DNA of 40,264 nucleotides from Sutterella wadsworthensis. GTDB taxonomy: Bacteria > Pseudomonadota > Gammaproteobacteria > Burkholderiales > Burkholderiaceae_F. The stretch is from contig NZ_QNRV01000027.1 of assembly GCF_003315195.1 (NCBI RefSeq), positions 1 through 40,264 of the forward strand. The letters run 5' to 3'. The notes under the pieces were generated by a model. It was not told the origin of the DNA and ran no database searches. It was given only the letters and a program-made list of their open reading frames with translations. Below, one piece after another: positions 24,451-33,241 of this stretch. The position numbers were made by a program, and so were the translations under genes. How positions within the stretch are numbered: the stretch's first letter is position 1; the number at the start of each line of letters is the position of its first letter.

Positions 24451-24481
24451 TCCGGCTGGATTCGTTCAGCCGGATTTTTTT
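24451..24481 (+). terminator. terminator of the BMP importer operon
   Basis: TCCGGCTG (24451-24458) and CAGCCGGA (24467-24474) with an 8-base loop, followed by seven T. Confidence 0.88.
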
Positions 24482-24776
24482 ACCCGTCCGGCTGCGGAAA
24501 GGTCATGGGGAAAAGTCAAAACTTGTGCGTGCGTTTCAGCCGCTCAGTCATCATCGGATGACTTTGCTTTTGGGAATAAGAGGTTATGGGTGCTATACGC
24601 CTCGCAGGCGTGAAAAATTGTTCCGAAAGTGTCAGTAATGCTTCGCCAAATGAGGGTCAAAGCGTAAAATTTTTCTGCTTGATGCGTTTCGCCAGCAGGC
24701 TGACGGTGTTTCGCAAAAGCTTTGGACCAGCATAAATTTTGACGCGCCGCGCACAACTTAAGAAAAAGGACGGGCC
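24482..24776. other. gene-free stretch before the antiporter
   Basis: No convincing gene. Two small hairpins are visible: AGTCATC/GATGACT (24546-24563) followed by TTGCTTTT, a weak terminator-like structure, and ACGCCT/AGGCGT (24597-24611). The promoter of the antiporter should be here but was not identified. Confidence 0.4.
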
Positions 24777-26828
24777 GTGCAGAACTATTCCCTTATCACG
24801 AGTCTCGTAACCGGCTTCGGCCTTGCGCTTCCCTTCGGTTATCTCGCCGAACGTTTCCTTCGGTCACCCGCCCTGGTGGGCTACATTCTGGCAGGCGTGG
24901 CAGTAGGCATTATTCCGGGACTGCCGCCTGTGAACGAAGCCATGATTGAGCAGCTCGCAGAAATCGGCGTGATGCTGCTGATGTTTGGTGTGGGTCTGCA
25001 CTTTTCCGTTAGAGATCTTCTGAACGTGCGCACAGCCGTTGTGCCTTGGGCGGCTGTTCAGATGATGGTGACGGCTATTCTGGGCGCCTGCGTCGCCATG
25101 GGTTTTTGGCACTGGTCGTTTGGTGCGGCAGTGCTCTTTGGGCTCACCATTTCGTGCGCTTCAACGGTGGTGGTGACGAAGGCTCTGGAACTTCGCCGCA
25201 TGACCAATGAAATCAATGGTCAGGTGGCCATCGGCTGGCTCGTGATGGAAGACCTCATGAGCGTGGTGCTGCTCGTTTGCCTGCCGCCCTTCGCACAGGC
25301 TGTACAGGGGGCGGACGTCTCTTTGAGCGCTGTGGCCTGGAAAGTGGCGACCACGCTGATTTGGGCGGCAGTTTTTGTCGTGCTGATGCTCGTGGCCGGC
25401 CGCAAGGTGATGCCTCGCCTTTTGCGGGAAGTGGCGCTGACGGGGTCCAACGAACTCTTCACGCTGTCGGTGCTGGGGTGCGCTATCGTCATTGCTTACG
25501 GCGCCGGGGCCATTTTCAATGTGAGTTTCGCTCTGGGGGCGTTCTTTGCCGGCATGGTGATGCAGGAAAGCCGCTATGCACATCGGGCGGCAACAGATTC
25601 TCTGCCGCTGCAGGACGCCTTTTCCGTCCTCTTTTTCGTGTCCGTTGGGATGATGCTGGATTGGCACGTGTTCCTGCAGCATCCGATTGAAATCACGTTG
25701 GTGGTGCTCATCATCATCATCTGCAAGATGACTTTTGCAACCACTTTCGTCACCATCGCCCGCTGGCCGCTGGAAACGGCTTTTACGGTCGGGGCCTGCA
25801 ACGGTCAGATTGGTGAGTTCAGCTACATCCTTGCAGCTCAAGGCATTGCCCTTCATCTCGTCGACAGCTCGATGATGAGCATCATTGTGGCAGCCTCGAT
25901 CATTACGATTGCCTTTAATCCGGTGCTCTTTGAGGCGGCTCCCAAACTGATGCGCATCTTCACGTCGCGCTATGCATGGGCAAGACGTGCGGCTATGCGT
26001 CCTGCGCCTTTCTCGCAGCTGCCGGAAAATGCGCCGCGGGAGATTCTGGATGGTCAGATGATTGTTGTCGGCATCCCGGAGGACGGCGCTCAGGCCTTTT
26101 TTGATTCACTCCTTAAAGCCAAACGCCGCACGATTGTGATCTGCGGCGGTTCTGCGCCCGTTGATCGTCTGCGGGAGGCCGGCATCGGCGTGCTTTTCGG
26201 CTCTCCGTCCGATCCAATGGTTCTCGTTCAGGCGCATGTGCTCAGCGCGGGCGTGCTCGTTATTCCTTCAGGAACCGCGGCAGAAGCGAAGGATGTGGTG
26301 GATGCTGCCCGCAAACTCAATAAAACGCTGCCCATCGTGGTGCTCACCAAAACCATTGACGACGGCGTGTTCTTTGATCAGACGGATAAGAACCTGAAGA
26401 TACTCTGCGAACCGCTGGTCACTTCGCTCACGGTGGCCGCCACCGCTATTGAGGAACTTTTCCAGCGTGAGGAGAGCGAAGCCGAGGAGGAAGCCAACCG
26501 CAAGACGGTGCGCGAAATTATCAATGAGGAATACATGCGTACCGTCGCAGCCGTTCGCACTGGGGGCGCATCGGATGCGGCCGAATCTCAGAGCGACAAA
26601 CTGCAGGCCGCTGCCGTGACAGTGGCTGACGAAGCAATGTCGGAAGCCAAGCGGCAAACCCCGGCCCAAAAAACACTGCGTGAAGCCGCGCGCGGCTGGG
26701 GCAGGCGGACTGCATCCGTTTTCTTTTGGAGAAAACGGGGCAGCGATCACTCGGGCGATGCTGAGCCCGCGGATGAGGCAAAGCCTGAAACGACAGAGCA
26801 GACAGCGCAAACGCCGCCCAAAGCTTGA
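24777..26828 (+). CDS. CPA2-family cation/proton antiporter, KefB/YbaL-like
   Basis: A 683-residue protein starting at GTG, with AAGGA six bases upstream. The first 400 residues form about 12 membrane helices of the Na+/H+ exchanger family, including PALVGYILAGVAVGIIPG and FALGAFFAGMVMQES. A TrkA-N-like cytoplasmic domain follows (about 420-560), beginning QMIVVGIPEDGAQAFFDSLL; the usual GxGxxG is degenerate, so nucleotide binding may be altered. The last 120 residues are a charged, Ala/Glu-rich tail with no recognised domain. It likely exchanges K+ or Na+ for protons. No glutathione-linked ancillary subunit gene (kefF/G) is adjacent, making YbaL a closer model than KefB. Confidence 0.87.
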   Translation: MQNYSLITSLVTGFGLALPFGYLAERFLRSPALVGYILAGVAVGIIPGLPPVNEAMIEQLAEIGVMLLMFGVGLHFSVRDLLNVRTAVVPWAAVQMMVTAILGACVAMGFWHWSFGAAVLFGLTISCASTVVVTKALELRRMTNEINGQVAIGWLVMEDLMSVVLLVCLPPFAQAVQGADVSLSAVAWKVATTLIWAAVFVVLMLVAGRKVMPRLLREVALTGSNELFTLSVLGCAIVIAYGAGAIFNVSFALGAFFAGMVMQESRYAHRAATDSLPLQDAFSVLFFVSVGMMLDWHVFLQHPIEITLVVLIIIICKMTFATTFVTIARWPLETAFTVGACNGQIGEFSYILAAQGIALHLVDSSMMSIIVAASIITIAFNPVLFEAAPKLMRIFTSRYAWARRAAMRPAPFSQLPENAPREILDGQMIVVGIPEDGAQAFFDSLLKAKRRTIVICGGSAPVDRLREAGIGVLFGSPSDPMVLVQAHVLSAGVLVIPSGTAAEAKDVVDAARKLNKTLPIVVLTKTIDDGVFFDQTDKNLKILCEPLVTSLTVAATAIEELFQREESEAEEEANRKTVREIINEEYMRTVAAVRTGGASDAAESQSDKLQAAAVTVADEAMSEAKRQTPAQKTLREAARGWGRRTASVFFWRKRGSDHSGDAEPADEAKPETTEQTAQTPPKA

Positions 26829-26928
26829 GAAAGTCTGCAAAGATCTCATTTGGCTTGGTTTGGGTCTTCAGCCCGCTGAAGGCTGATGGCTCGGTTTTTC
26901 TGCTTTTCGTCGTTTGAGTGACTTTTTC

Positions 26929-28368
26929 ATGCCCACGGAACACACGCTTTTGCTCGCACTCTTTGGTCTGCTTGCGCTTACCGTCGGTCTGCTCGCTCTG
27001 CTGATTTATCTGGTGCTTTCAGATCGACACCGCCGCGGCGCAGAAGATGACGACCTGTGCGATGCGCTCCTCGAAGGCGTGGCGGGTGCTAAGCGGGAAA
27101 TTGAAGGGACCGTGGCAAAGACCGATGCCAGACTTTCTGCCGGGCTCTCGAGTTTGATTACCTACTCAACGACCGAACAGAAACGGTCGTCAGAGTCCGT
27201 GGAGCGGTTTGCGGCGTCTGCGCGCGGTGATTTGGCGCGCATGAATGAAACTTTGGCCAAAGAATTTCTTTCGCTGCAAAGCATGGTGGACGAGCGTTTT
27301 GCCAAGGTGCTCCAGACCAATGCGGGCGCTCAGGAGGCGCTCGGGGCGAAGCTTTCGGCTGCGCTCGCTGAAGTGCGGGGCACGGTGGATGCCTCGCTTG
27401 AAAAGGTGCGCGCAGAAAATGCACAGAAGCTCGAGGCCATGCGCGCAACCGTGGAAGAAAAGCTGGACCGAACCCTCTCAGAGCGGCTCTCGGCGAGTTT
27501 TCGCATGGTGGATGAAAAGCTCGGTCTTGTACAGTCGGGGCTCGGTGAAATGCGCCGCATGGCTCAGAGCGTTTCGCGCCTGCAAAATGTGCTGGCCAAC
27601 GTGAAGACGCGAGGCACCTTCGGCGAGGTGCGCCTTGCGGCCATCCTTTCGGAAATCCTGACCCCCGCTCAATACGCTGCTCAGGCGCGGCTCGATCCCA
27701 AATCCGCCGAAGCGGTTGACTTTGCTGTGCGACTGCCCGGACGTGCGGATGATGCGCCTTGCTGGCTGCCGATCGATTCCAAATTCCCGTTGGAAGATTG
27801 GGAGCTTTTGGAAAATGCCGAGCGCGAAGGGAATGCTTCAGCTGCCGCAGAGGCCCGTAAGGGGCTTGAAAGAGCGGTGCTTAAGCAGGCCAAGTCGATT
27901 CGCGAGAAATATGTGCGGCCGCCGGTCACGACAGAATTTGCGGTGATGTTTTTGCCGTCCGAAGGACTTTACGCCGAAGTGCTTCGTACGCCCGGGCTGT
28001 TTGAACGTCTGCAGCGGGAATTCCGCATTACGCCCGCAGGCCCCACGGTGATTGCCGCGCTGCTCAACAGTCTCTTAATGGGATTCATGACGCTTGCCAT
28101 GGAAAAGCGCTCGAGCGAGGTCTGGAAGATCCTCGCGGAAGTGAAGACAGACTTTGCGGTCTTCTCTCGGCAGTTTGAAACGGTTGAAAAGAAGTTCCGC
28201 GAAGCACAGAGTTCCCTCGAACAAATGTCGGTTAAAAGCCGCCGTATGGGAGCGCGCATGCAGGCTATTGATGCTTTGGCAGATGGTGAAGCTGCGTCAG
28301 CAGGTGTCGTGCCAAAGCTCGATGAAGGGGAGGCGGCCGCGGCGAAATGCGTCAACGATGCGTTTTGA
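26929..28368 (+). CDS. rmuC: RmuC-family protein
   Basis: RmuC proteins limit certain DNA rearrangements such as inversions between short repeats; they have a nuclease-like fold but the mechanism is unsettled. The protein has about 479 residues. An N-terminal helix (TLLLALFGLLALTVGLLALL) anchors it in the membrane, a long coiled coil (about 40-200) follows, and the core domain shows NVKTRGTFGEVRLAAIL, LPIDSKFPLEDWE and KSIREKYVRPPVTTEFAVMFLPSEGLYAEV. A TTG at 26914 would add five residues; neither start has a strong ribosome site, so the ATG is preferred. Confidence 0.93.
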   Translation: MPTEHTLLLALFGLLALTVGLLALLIYLVLSDRHRRGAEDDDLCDALLEGVAGAKREIEGTVAKTDARLSAGLSSLITYSTTEQKRSSESVERFAASARGDLARMNETLAKEFLSLQSMVDERFAKVLQTNAGAQEALGAKLSAALAEVRGTVDASLEKVRAENAQKLEAMRATVEEKLDRTLSERLSASFRMVDEKLGLVQSGLGEMRRMAQSVSRLQNVLANVKTRGTFGEVRLAAILSEILTPAQYAAQARLDPKSAEAVDFAVRLPGRADDAPCWLPIDSKFPLEDWELLENAEREGNASAAAEARKGLERAVLKQAKSIREKYVRPPVTTEFAVMFLPSEGLYAEVLRTPGLFERLQREFRITPAGPTVIAALLNSLLMGFMTLAMEKRSSEVWKILAEVKTDFAVFSRQFETVEKKFREAQSSLEQMSVKSRRMGARMQAIDALADGEAASAGVVPKLDEGEAAAAKCVNDAF

Positions 28369-28452
28369 TCGCATCAAATTGTTTGATTTGAGAAGCATGT
28401 CTGAACACGTGCTCTAAGATGCTGATCTGAAAAATTATTCTCTCAGGACACC

Positions 28453-29109
28453 ATGGATTCGTTTTACCACGCCATTCAGACCATCTGCGTCTACGCAATC
28501 CCGCTGATCTTTGCGATCACGCTTCATGAATCTGCTCATGGCTGGGCGGCAGGACGGTTGGGGGATCCGACCGCCACGATGCTCGGCCGCGTGACGATCA
28601 ATCCGATTCCGCACATTGATCCCATCGGCACCATTGCGGTGCCCGGTGCGCTCCTGCTCATGAGCGCGCTTACAGGGGGCGGCGGACTGCTGTTTGGCTG
28701 GGCAAAGCCCGTGCCGATTAATCCGCGGTATTTCCGCAATCCGCTCAAGGCCATGACGATCACGGCAGCGGCCGGACCGCTCTCCAATCTCTTGCAGATG
28801 ATTTTCTGGGCACTCTTGCTCAAGGCGCTCGCTGCCGTTGGGTTTTACGACAAATTCGTGATTTCTGTTTGTGCCGCGGGCATTTCCGTGAATCTGATGC
28901 TGATGGCCTTCAACCTCATCCCGATTCCGCCTTTGGACGGCGGCCGAATTGTGCGGGGGCTGCTGCCCCGTCAGGCAGGAATGGCCTTCGACAAGATTGA
29001 ACCCTACGGCTTCATGATTCTTCTGGTGCTGATGGTGGGCGGAGGTCTGTCGTTTTTCGTGCGTCCTTTCCTGATGTTCGGCCAATGGATCATTAACCTG
29101 GTTTTGTGA
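28453..29109 (+). CDS. M50-family site-2-type membrane metalloprotease
   Basis: A 218-residue polytopic membrane protein. The zinc-binding HESAH is at residues 25-29 in helix 1, and the third ligand is D162 in the NLIPIPPLDGGRIV motif, with the NP of PINPRYFRNPLKAM between. Together these define the short, PDZ-less M50 (YwhC-like) group of intramembrane proteases found in many bacteria; substrates are usually unknown. It lies 84 bases after rmuC and 24 bases before a methyltransferase gene, so an operon with the latter is likely. Confidence 0.9.
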   Translation: MDSFYHAIQTICVYAIPLIFAITLHESAHGWAAGRLGDPTATMLGRVTINPIPHIDPIGTIAVPGALLLMSALTGGGGLLFGWAKPVPINPRYFRNPLKAMTITAAAGPLSNLLQMIFWALLLKALAAVGFYDKFVISVCAAGISVNLMLMAFNLIPIPPLDGGRIVRGLLPRQAGMAFDKIEPYGFMILLVLMVGGGLSFFVRPFLMFGQWIINLVL

Positions 29110-29133
29110 TTTTTTTGTGGGGGCACGTTGAAA

Positions 29134-29706
29134 ATGACGATCTGTCGCAATCCTAAAAACTGTATGGCGCTGCCGTCGGCATGGGTGCTTCGGTTTATTG
29201 ATGAACTGCCGCCCCATGCAAAAGTGCTCGATGTGGCCTGCGGAGAGGGGCGGCATACGAGTCTCTGCCTCCTGCGCGGTTTTGACGTCACCGCGGTGGA
29301 CGCAGATGTTACGCATCTCGAACCGCTCGTCGGCACGCCCGGCCTCACTCTGGAATGCAGAGATTTGGAAGCTGAGCCCTGGCCCTATGCCGAGGAAGCG
29401 TTCGACGCCATTATTGTGACCAACTATCTTTATCGGGCGCATTTTTCCCATTACTGGCGCTCGCTCAAGTCGGGCGGCTTATTCCTCATGGAAACCTTCA
29501 CGACCGTGAATACCGCCATTTGGGGACGCCCGCGCAGTCCTGAGCACGTCCTGCAGCCCGGTGAGCTCCTGCGCCTTGCGCCACAGGAAGCGCGCATTTG
29601 CGCCTATGAGGAAGGGCTCAACGCCGACGAGCTTGGACTGGAGCGTATTGTCTGGCTCAAGCCCGGAGATGCTGAAGTGCTGGCCCTGCGGCTCGGCGCG
29701 CGGTGA
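29134..29706 (+). CDS. class I SAM-dependent methyltransferase
   Basis: A 190-residue soluble methyltransferase. Motif I is VLDVACGEGRHTSLCLLRG, motif II is VTAVDADVTHL, and a DAIIVTNYLYRAHF segment matches motif IV/post-I of the TehB-like group. The C-terminal strands end WLKPGDAEVLALRLG. The substrate cannot be inferred. The ATG at 29134 is preferred over a TTG two codons earlier; a GGGGG stretch lies about ten bases upstream. Confidence 0.85.
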   Translation: MTICRNPKNCMALPSAWVLRFIDELPPHAKVLDVACGEGRHTSLCLLRGFDVTAVDADVTHLEPLVGTPGLTLECRDLEAEPWPYAEEAFDAIIVTNYLYRAHFSHYWRSLKSGGLFLMETFTTVNTAIWGRPRSPEHVLQPGELLRLAPQEARICAYEEGLNADELGLERIVWLKPGDAEVLALRLGAR

Positions 29707-29862
29707 ATTGTCTGAAACATTTCGAGAGCATGCCGTTGGCGCTGTCAACTCATTCAAATGCTTGGCAAGCGTTTGCGCGGGCCGGCCTTTGATAGAATCA
29801 GCAGATCTTTTTTCAACCCGCAGGCGAAGCCGTCTGATTTCAACACATCAGTAGCTTCCGAC

Positions 29863-29885
29863 GGCGCCCGATTGTGACGGGCGCC
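29863..29885 (+). other. GC-rich hairpin in the bamC leader
   Basis: GGCGCCCG (29863-29870) and CGGGCGCC (29878-29885) form a perfect 8-bp stem with a 7-base loop, 50 bases before bamC. No U-tract follows. A GATAGAAT sequence at 29786-29793 may be part of the promoter. Confidence 0.4.
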
Positions 29886-29935
29886 TGAGGCAACACCTTG
29901 TCGGGTCCGATTCACTTTGCGGAAACATAGAGTAA

Positions 29936-31111
29936 ATGTCCTTGCGCGCGTTTCGACTCGCTGCCGCCTGCGCGGCGATTGCCTCCCTTTCCGGCTGCAC
30001 CTTTCTCGGAATCGATTTCAATGACGAGAAGGTTCAGTACGAGTCCTCCAACTCGCGCGCGAACCTTGAGGTTCCGCCGGATCTGACGCCGATCCAAAAT
30101 GACAATCGCTTTGCCGTGCCGTCGCGCAACGGTGTGGTGAGCGCCAATGCCGAAGCTCAGCGTGCTCAGGCTGCGTCAGGTCAGGATCCTTCGGCTGCAT
30201 CGAGCCGAATTGTGCCGCTGACGGTGTCGGCTAAGGTAATGAAGGACGGTCAGGATCGCTGGCTGCGCGTCAACGCGGCGCCGGAAAAACTCTGGCCGGT
30301 CGTGCAGGACTTCTGGCCTTCCGTCGGTCTCGTCGTTCGCGAGCAGAATCCGAAGACGGGCTATATGGAAACGGAATGGGCGGAGAACCGCGCCAAGCTT
30401 CCGCAGGACATTATTCGCCGCACGGTCGGCAAGATTATTGACTTTGCATACTCCACGGGTGAGCAGGATCAGTACCGCGTTCGCCTGGAGCGCAACGACG
30501 ACGATACGACCGATATCTATATCTCGCACCGTTCGATGGTTGAAGTCATGACCGGCCGCGACAATGAGAGCAGCGTCTGGCAGCCTGGTCCTACGGACCC
30601 GACGATGGAAGCAGAAATGCTCCAGCGCCTTGCGCTTCGCATTGATGCCGAATTTAATCCCGAGGCCTCCGGTCAAGAGCAGGAAGCTAACGCGCAGCAG
30701 ATCGCCAAGGATCTGGAAATCAAGCCTGTTGCCCCTAAGGCAGCCATTGAAAACGGCAGCGACGGCAAGGCTGCCGCAGTGGTGCTTGACGAAGGGTTTG
30801 ATCAGGCTTGGCGCCGCCTCGGTCTGGTGATCGACCGCATGGGCTTTGAGCTCGTCGACCGTGACCGCACGGCTGGCTGGTATCTCGTCCGTTATCTGGA
30901 TCCTGCCTATGAAGCCAAGGTGAAGGAATCCCGCGGCTTCTTTGCCAATGTCTTCGGTTCTGACGAAGCGATTGAAGCGCCCACCTATCGTCTGCACTTG
31001 GGTGATGAAGGCGCCAAGACCCGCCTCACGGTTCAGGATGCCGAGGGCGGCGAAGACAAGACTGGCGTTGCGCCGAACATTCTCAGCCTGTTGGCGGAGC
31101 AGCTTCGCTGA
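29936..31111 (+). CDS. bamC: outer-membrane assembly lipoprotein BamC
   Basis: BamC (NlpB) is an accessory lipoprotein of the BAM complex that folds beta-barrel proteins into the outer membrane. The protein has 391 residues. The signal peptide ends in LSGC, with the acylated Cys at 21; an unstructured segment with YESSNSRANLEVPPDLT, which resembles the BamD-binding stretch of E. coli BamC, follows. Two helix-grip domains are visible: one around WLRVNAAPEKLWPVVQDFWPSVGL and one around VVLDEGFDQAWRRLGLVIDRMGFELVDRDR. In many Proteobacteria dapA precedes bamC, but not here. A small unknown gene follows 12 bases later. Confidence 0.9.
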   Translation: MSLRAFRLAAACAAIASLSGCTFLGIDFNDEKVQYESSNSRANLEVPPDLTPIQNDNRFAVPSRNGVVSANAEAQRAQAASGQDPSAASSRIVPLTVSAKVMKDGQDRWLRVNAAPEKLWPVVQDFWPSVGLVVREQNPKTGYMETEWAENRAKLPQDIIRRTVGKIIDFAYSTGEQDQYRVRLERNDDDTTDIYISHRSMVEVMTGRDNESSVWQPGPTDPTMEAEMLQRLALRIDAEFNPEASGQEQEANAQQIAKDLEIKPVAPKAAIENGSDGKAAAVVLDEGFDQAWRRLGLVIDRMGFELVDRDRTAGWYLVRYLDPAYEAKVKESRGFFANVFGSDEAIEAPTYRLHLGDEGAKTRLTVQDAEGGEDKTGVAPNILSLLAEQLR

Positions 31112-31123
31112 TTCGGTTTCGAG

Positions 31124-31441
31124 ATGAACTTTTTCATTAAGTGCCTCAATGCCGTCGGTCTCCATACGGAGGCCGAACTGGCTGCGGCACGCCGAAAAAG
31201 TGCACTCGAGAGCGGCGCTCAGCCGACAGTGCCGGAGGTTCCGAATTCGCCGGCGGCTCTTGATCATTCGCCCGCCGGCGTGCTTTACCGCCGTACTGCT
31301 GAAGATCTTGCAGTGATGCCGGTATCACTGCAGGTACAAGTCAAGGCTCAAACCGTTGTCAAACTCCAAAAGATGGTTGAGCGCTCGCTTCTCACTCAAG
31401 AGGAGTTTGAAATTTGGAAGCGCCGCATCATGATGCTTTAA
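31124..31441 (+). CDS. small protein of unknown function downstream of bamC
   Basis: A 105-residue protein, predicted soluble and cytosolic, with no signal peptide or membrane helix. Its N-terminus (MNFFIKCLNAVGLHTEAEL) looks like a short amphipathic helix; the middle is Pro/Ser-rich; the C-terminal 28 residues (from VVKLQKMVERSLLTQEEFEIWK) have the L..L...G-LT-EEF---K pattern of a SHOCT-type short C-terminal domain. It begins 12 bases after bamC, so it is probably cotranscribed. No function is assigned. Confidence 0.7.
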   Translation: MNFFIKCLNAVGLHTEAELAAARRKSALESGAQPTVPEVPNSPAALDHSPAGVLYRRTAEDLAVMPVSLQVQVKAQTVVKLQKMVERSLLTQEEFEIWKRRIMML

Positions 31442-31470
31442 CGCATCAGGCGCTTCGGGGAATTGCACTC

Positions 31471-31974
31471 ATGTCGACAGAGTCTATTCAGCCGAATTGC
31501 TCGAATAATGCGGCATGGAATGATCCTTCTGCAGGTATGGGGCTGCGCCTCTTGGCATTGCTCGGCAGCGTCGTTCTGACGCTCTTTAATCCGCAGGTGC
31601 GGATTGACCGCAGGGGATTCGCAATTGGGCTTGTCGGCTGGCTGCTTGCGGCTGCTGCCGCTTATGCCTTGATGGATCCGATAGCTGACGCGGCATGGAT
31701 TTCCGACAGTGCGATTTTGGTGATTGCCAAGATCTACGGCTGGGCAGCGGGCCTCTGGAGCATCGGCGTAACCGTGCTTTGTGCAAGAAGAGCGCACGAT
31801 TTTGGGCTTTCGGGCGCCTGGGCACTGCTGCTCTCTGCAGCCGGGATCAATATCCTCTTTCTGCTTGCATGCCTCTGTCTGCCGGGGCGTCCAGAGGGCC
31901 TGGCATGGCCCAGGGCCGATGATGCGGCCGAACTTTTCCACGGCACGCATCAAACGGTCTGCCGAAACGAATAA
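31471..31974 (+). CDS. DUF805 family membrane protein
   Basis: A 167-residue inner-membrane protein with about four hydrophobic segments. The motif CARRAHDFGLSGAWALLL matches the RxHDxGxSG-W signature of DUF805 (YhaH-like) proteins, whose function is unknown. The first 35 residues are polar. The ATG at 31471, with GGGGA ten bases upstream, is preferred to an ATG 57 bases earlier that would overlap the preceding gene. Confidence 0.78.
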   Translation: MSTESIQPNCSNNAAWNDPSAGMGLRLLALLGSVVLTLFNPQVRIDRRGFAIGLVGWLLAAAAAYALMDPIADAAWISDSAILVIAKIYGWAAGLWSIGVTVLCARRAHDFGLSGAWALLLSAAGINILFLLACLCLPGRPEGLAWPRADDAAELFHGTHQTVCRNE

Positions 31975-32046
31975 CCACCCCAATGAAGGCAGGTGCGGCA
32001 AAATAGCGCACTGCACTAGATATTTTCTATTTGAGAGACAAACGCA

Positions 32047-32682
32047 ATGGCTGATGCAATCCGCAAGGGCATGCTGGTAACGATCTCCCTCGTGATGGCT
32101 GATATGACGGGCCGAACGCTTGAAGAGACCCCGCCCGAAGGCATGGTTTATCTTCATGGCGAAGGCGATATTTTTCCGCGTCTGGAAAAAGCGCTCGAAG
32201 GGCATTTCGCCGGCGAGGGCTTCACCATTCATCTCGAACCTGAAGAAGCTTTTGGCGAATACGATGCCGATGCGATTCGGTGCATACCCGTGGAGAACTT
32301 TGCGCATCCCGAACGTCTGGAAGTGGGAGAGCTCGTGGACGAAGTGCCCGGCGAAGCGCCCGACGGCCGCTCCTGGCGCGTGACGGATATGGCCGACGGC
32401 ATGGCCGTTCTGGAAGCCAATCATCCGCTCTCCGGCGTCGGACTGCAGTTTGCCGTCAAGGTTTTGGATGTTCATGAACCCTCAGAGGCCGAGCTTGAAA
32501 GCATGGAGGACGATGGTTCCGCTTCGCTCGTTCCGCCATTCCTGCGGCTTGCCGACAAGATCGTTTCGGAGGAGGACGATGACGATACGCCTTATGAGGC
32601 TGCCGACGGGGAGTCGGCGGACCCCTACAGCGACGGATCGTCCATGGCTAAACTCGCCAAGCCGCCTCGCATCGTGCGTTAA
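32047..32682 (+). CDS. FKBP-type peptidyl-prolyl isomerase, SlyD-like
   Basis: A 211-residue cytosolic prolyl isomerase/chaperone. The FKBP core is split by an inserted flap: VYLHGEGDIFPRLEKALEGHFAGE is followed by PEEAFGEYD and the chaperone insert, and the core closes with VLEANHPLSGVGLQFAVKVLDV, the SlyD pattern. E. coli SlyD ends in a His/Cys-rich nickel-binding tail; this protein instead has an acidic, Asp/Glu-rich tail of about 60 residues without a His cluster, so a metal-delivery role is doubtful. It begins 72 bases after the DUF805 gene. Confidence 0.85.
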   Translation: MADAIRKGMLVTISLVMADMTGRTLEETPPEGMVYLHGEGDIFPRLEKALEGHFAGEGFTIHLEPEEAFGEYDADAIRCIPVENFAHPERLEVGELVDEVPGEAPDGRSWRVTDMADGMAVLEANHPLSGVGLQFAVKVLDVHEPSEAELESMEDDGSASLVPPFLRLADKIVSEEDDDDTPYEAADGESADPYSDGSSMAKLAKPPRIVR

Positions 32683-33241
32683 AGCGCCTGAGTTTGCCGC
32701 GAGGCGAAGCACTATTGAACAAAAACGAAGGGGCGGTTCCGCAGGTTCTTTTGCAGGACGGAATACGCCCGTCATCTAAGATGCATGGTTAGCCTTCTTC
32801 ACTGTCATTGGCAGACTGCACGCTTGGGCAGCATTAAAAGCAAAACCTGCTTGAGCGTCATTAGCTTGGGCGCTGCATCTGAAGTCCGGCGCTTGAAATC
32901 AGTGAGCGGCTTCCGTTTGCCTCTCGCACGACAGGCCTGCGGGGAGGTATGCAATGCTTTGTGTGTCTCCCGCGGTCCAAGCATGGTTATCCGGAGGACC
33001 CAATTAGGCGGCTCTGATGTCTCATAAGCCTATGAGCATGCGGTCGGTTGCCTGATTTGACAAACGATTATGAAGTCCAGAGGCGTCCGTCAGTACGCCG
33101 TTTGGGGAGCTTGCCTGTCGAGATTTTGACTAAAAAACAACAAATAAGCCTGCATATCTAAGTATACATTTTAGGTGGTTTTACCAGTACTTATACTGCG
33201 AACTATTCTCATTTTTAGTTGCATTTGCAATAAGATTCGCA
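32683..33241. other. gene-free region with consecutive hairpins before the siderophore locus
   Basis: No convincing protein gene. Stem-loops are visible at 32731-32770 (GGGCGGTTCCG with CGGAATACGCCC), 32939-32973 (GCGGGGAG with CTCCCGC), 32974-33000 (GGTCC with GGACC) and 33021-33036 (CTCATA-AGCC-TATGAG). The middle two abut. The last 100 bases are AT-rich and hold the receptor promoter and a Fur-like site. Tests against known riboswitch cores (cobalamin, TPP, FMN) by eye gave no match. Confidence 0.45.
33192..33230 (+). promoter_or_regulatory. promoter and Fur-like operator of the siderophore receptor
   Basis: A -10 TATACT at 33192-33197 predicts a start near 33204. From 33204 to 33230 there is a run of ATTCTC, ATTTTT, GTTGC, ATTTGC hexamer-like units, similar to Fur boxes (tandem ATTATC-type repeats), overlapping the start point. 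Iron repression by Fur is inferred. The -35 is weak (TTTTAG). Confidence 0.5.

Noticed and set aside
32785-33027. An 80-codon frame before the siderophore receptor
   Set aside because: No ribosome site, no recognisable motif, and it overlaps several hairpins.
32683-33241. A cobalamin riboswitch upstream of the TonB-dependent receptor
   Set aside because: The conserved core and the B12-box pattern were not found, and the neighbouring genes are of the hydroxamate-siderophore type.
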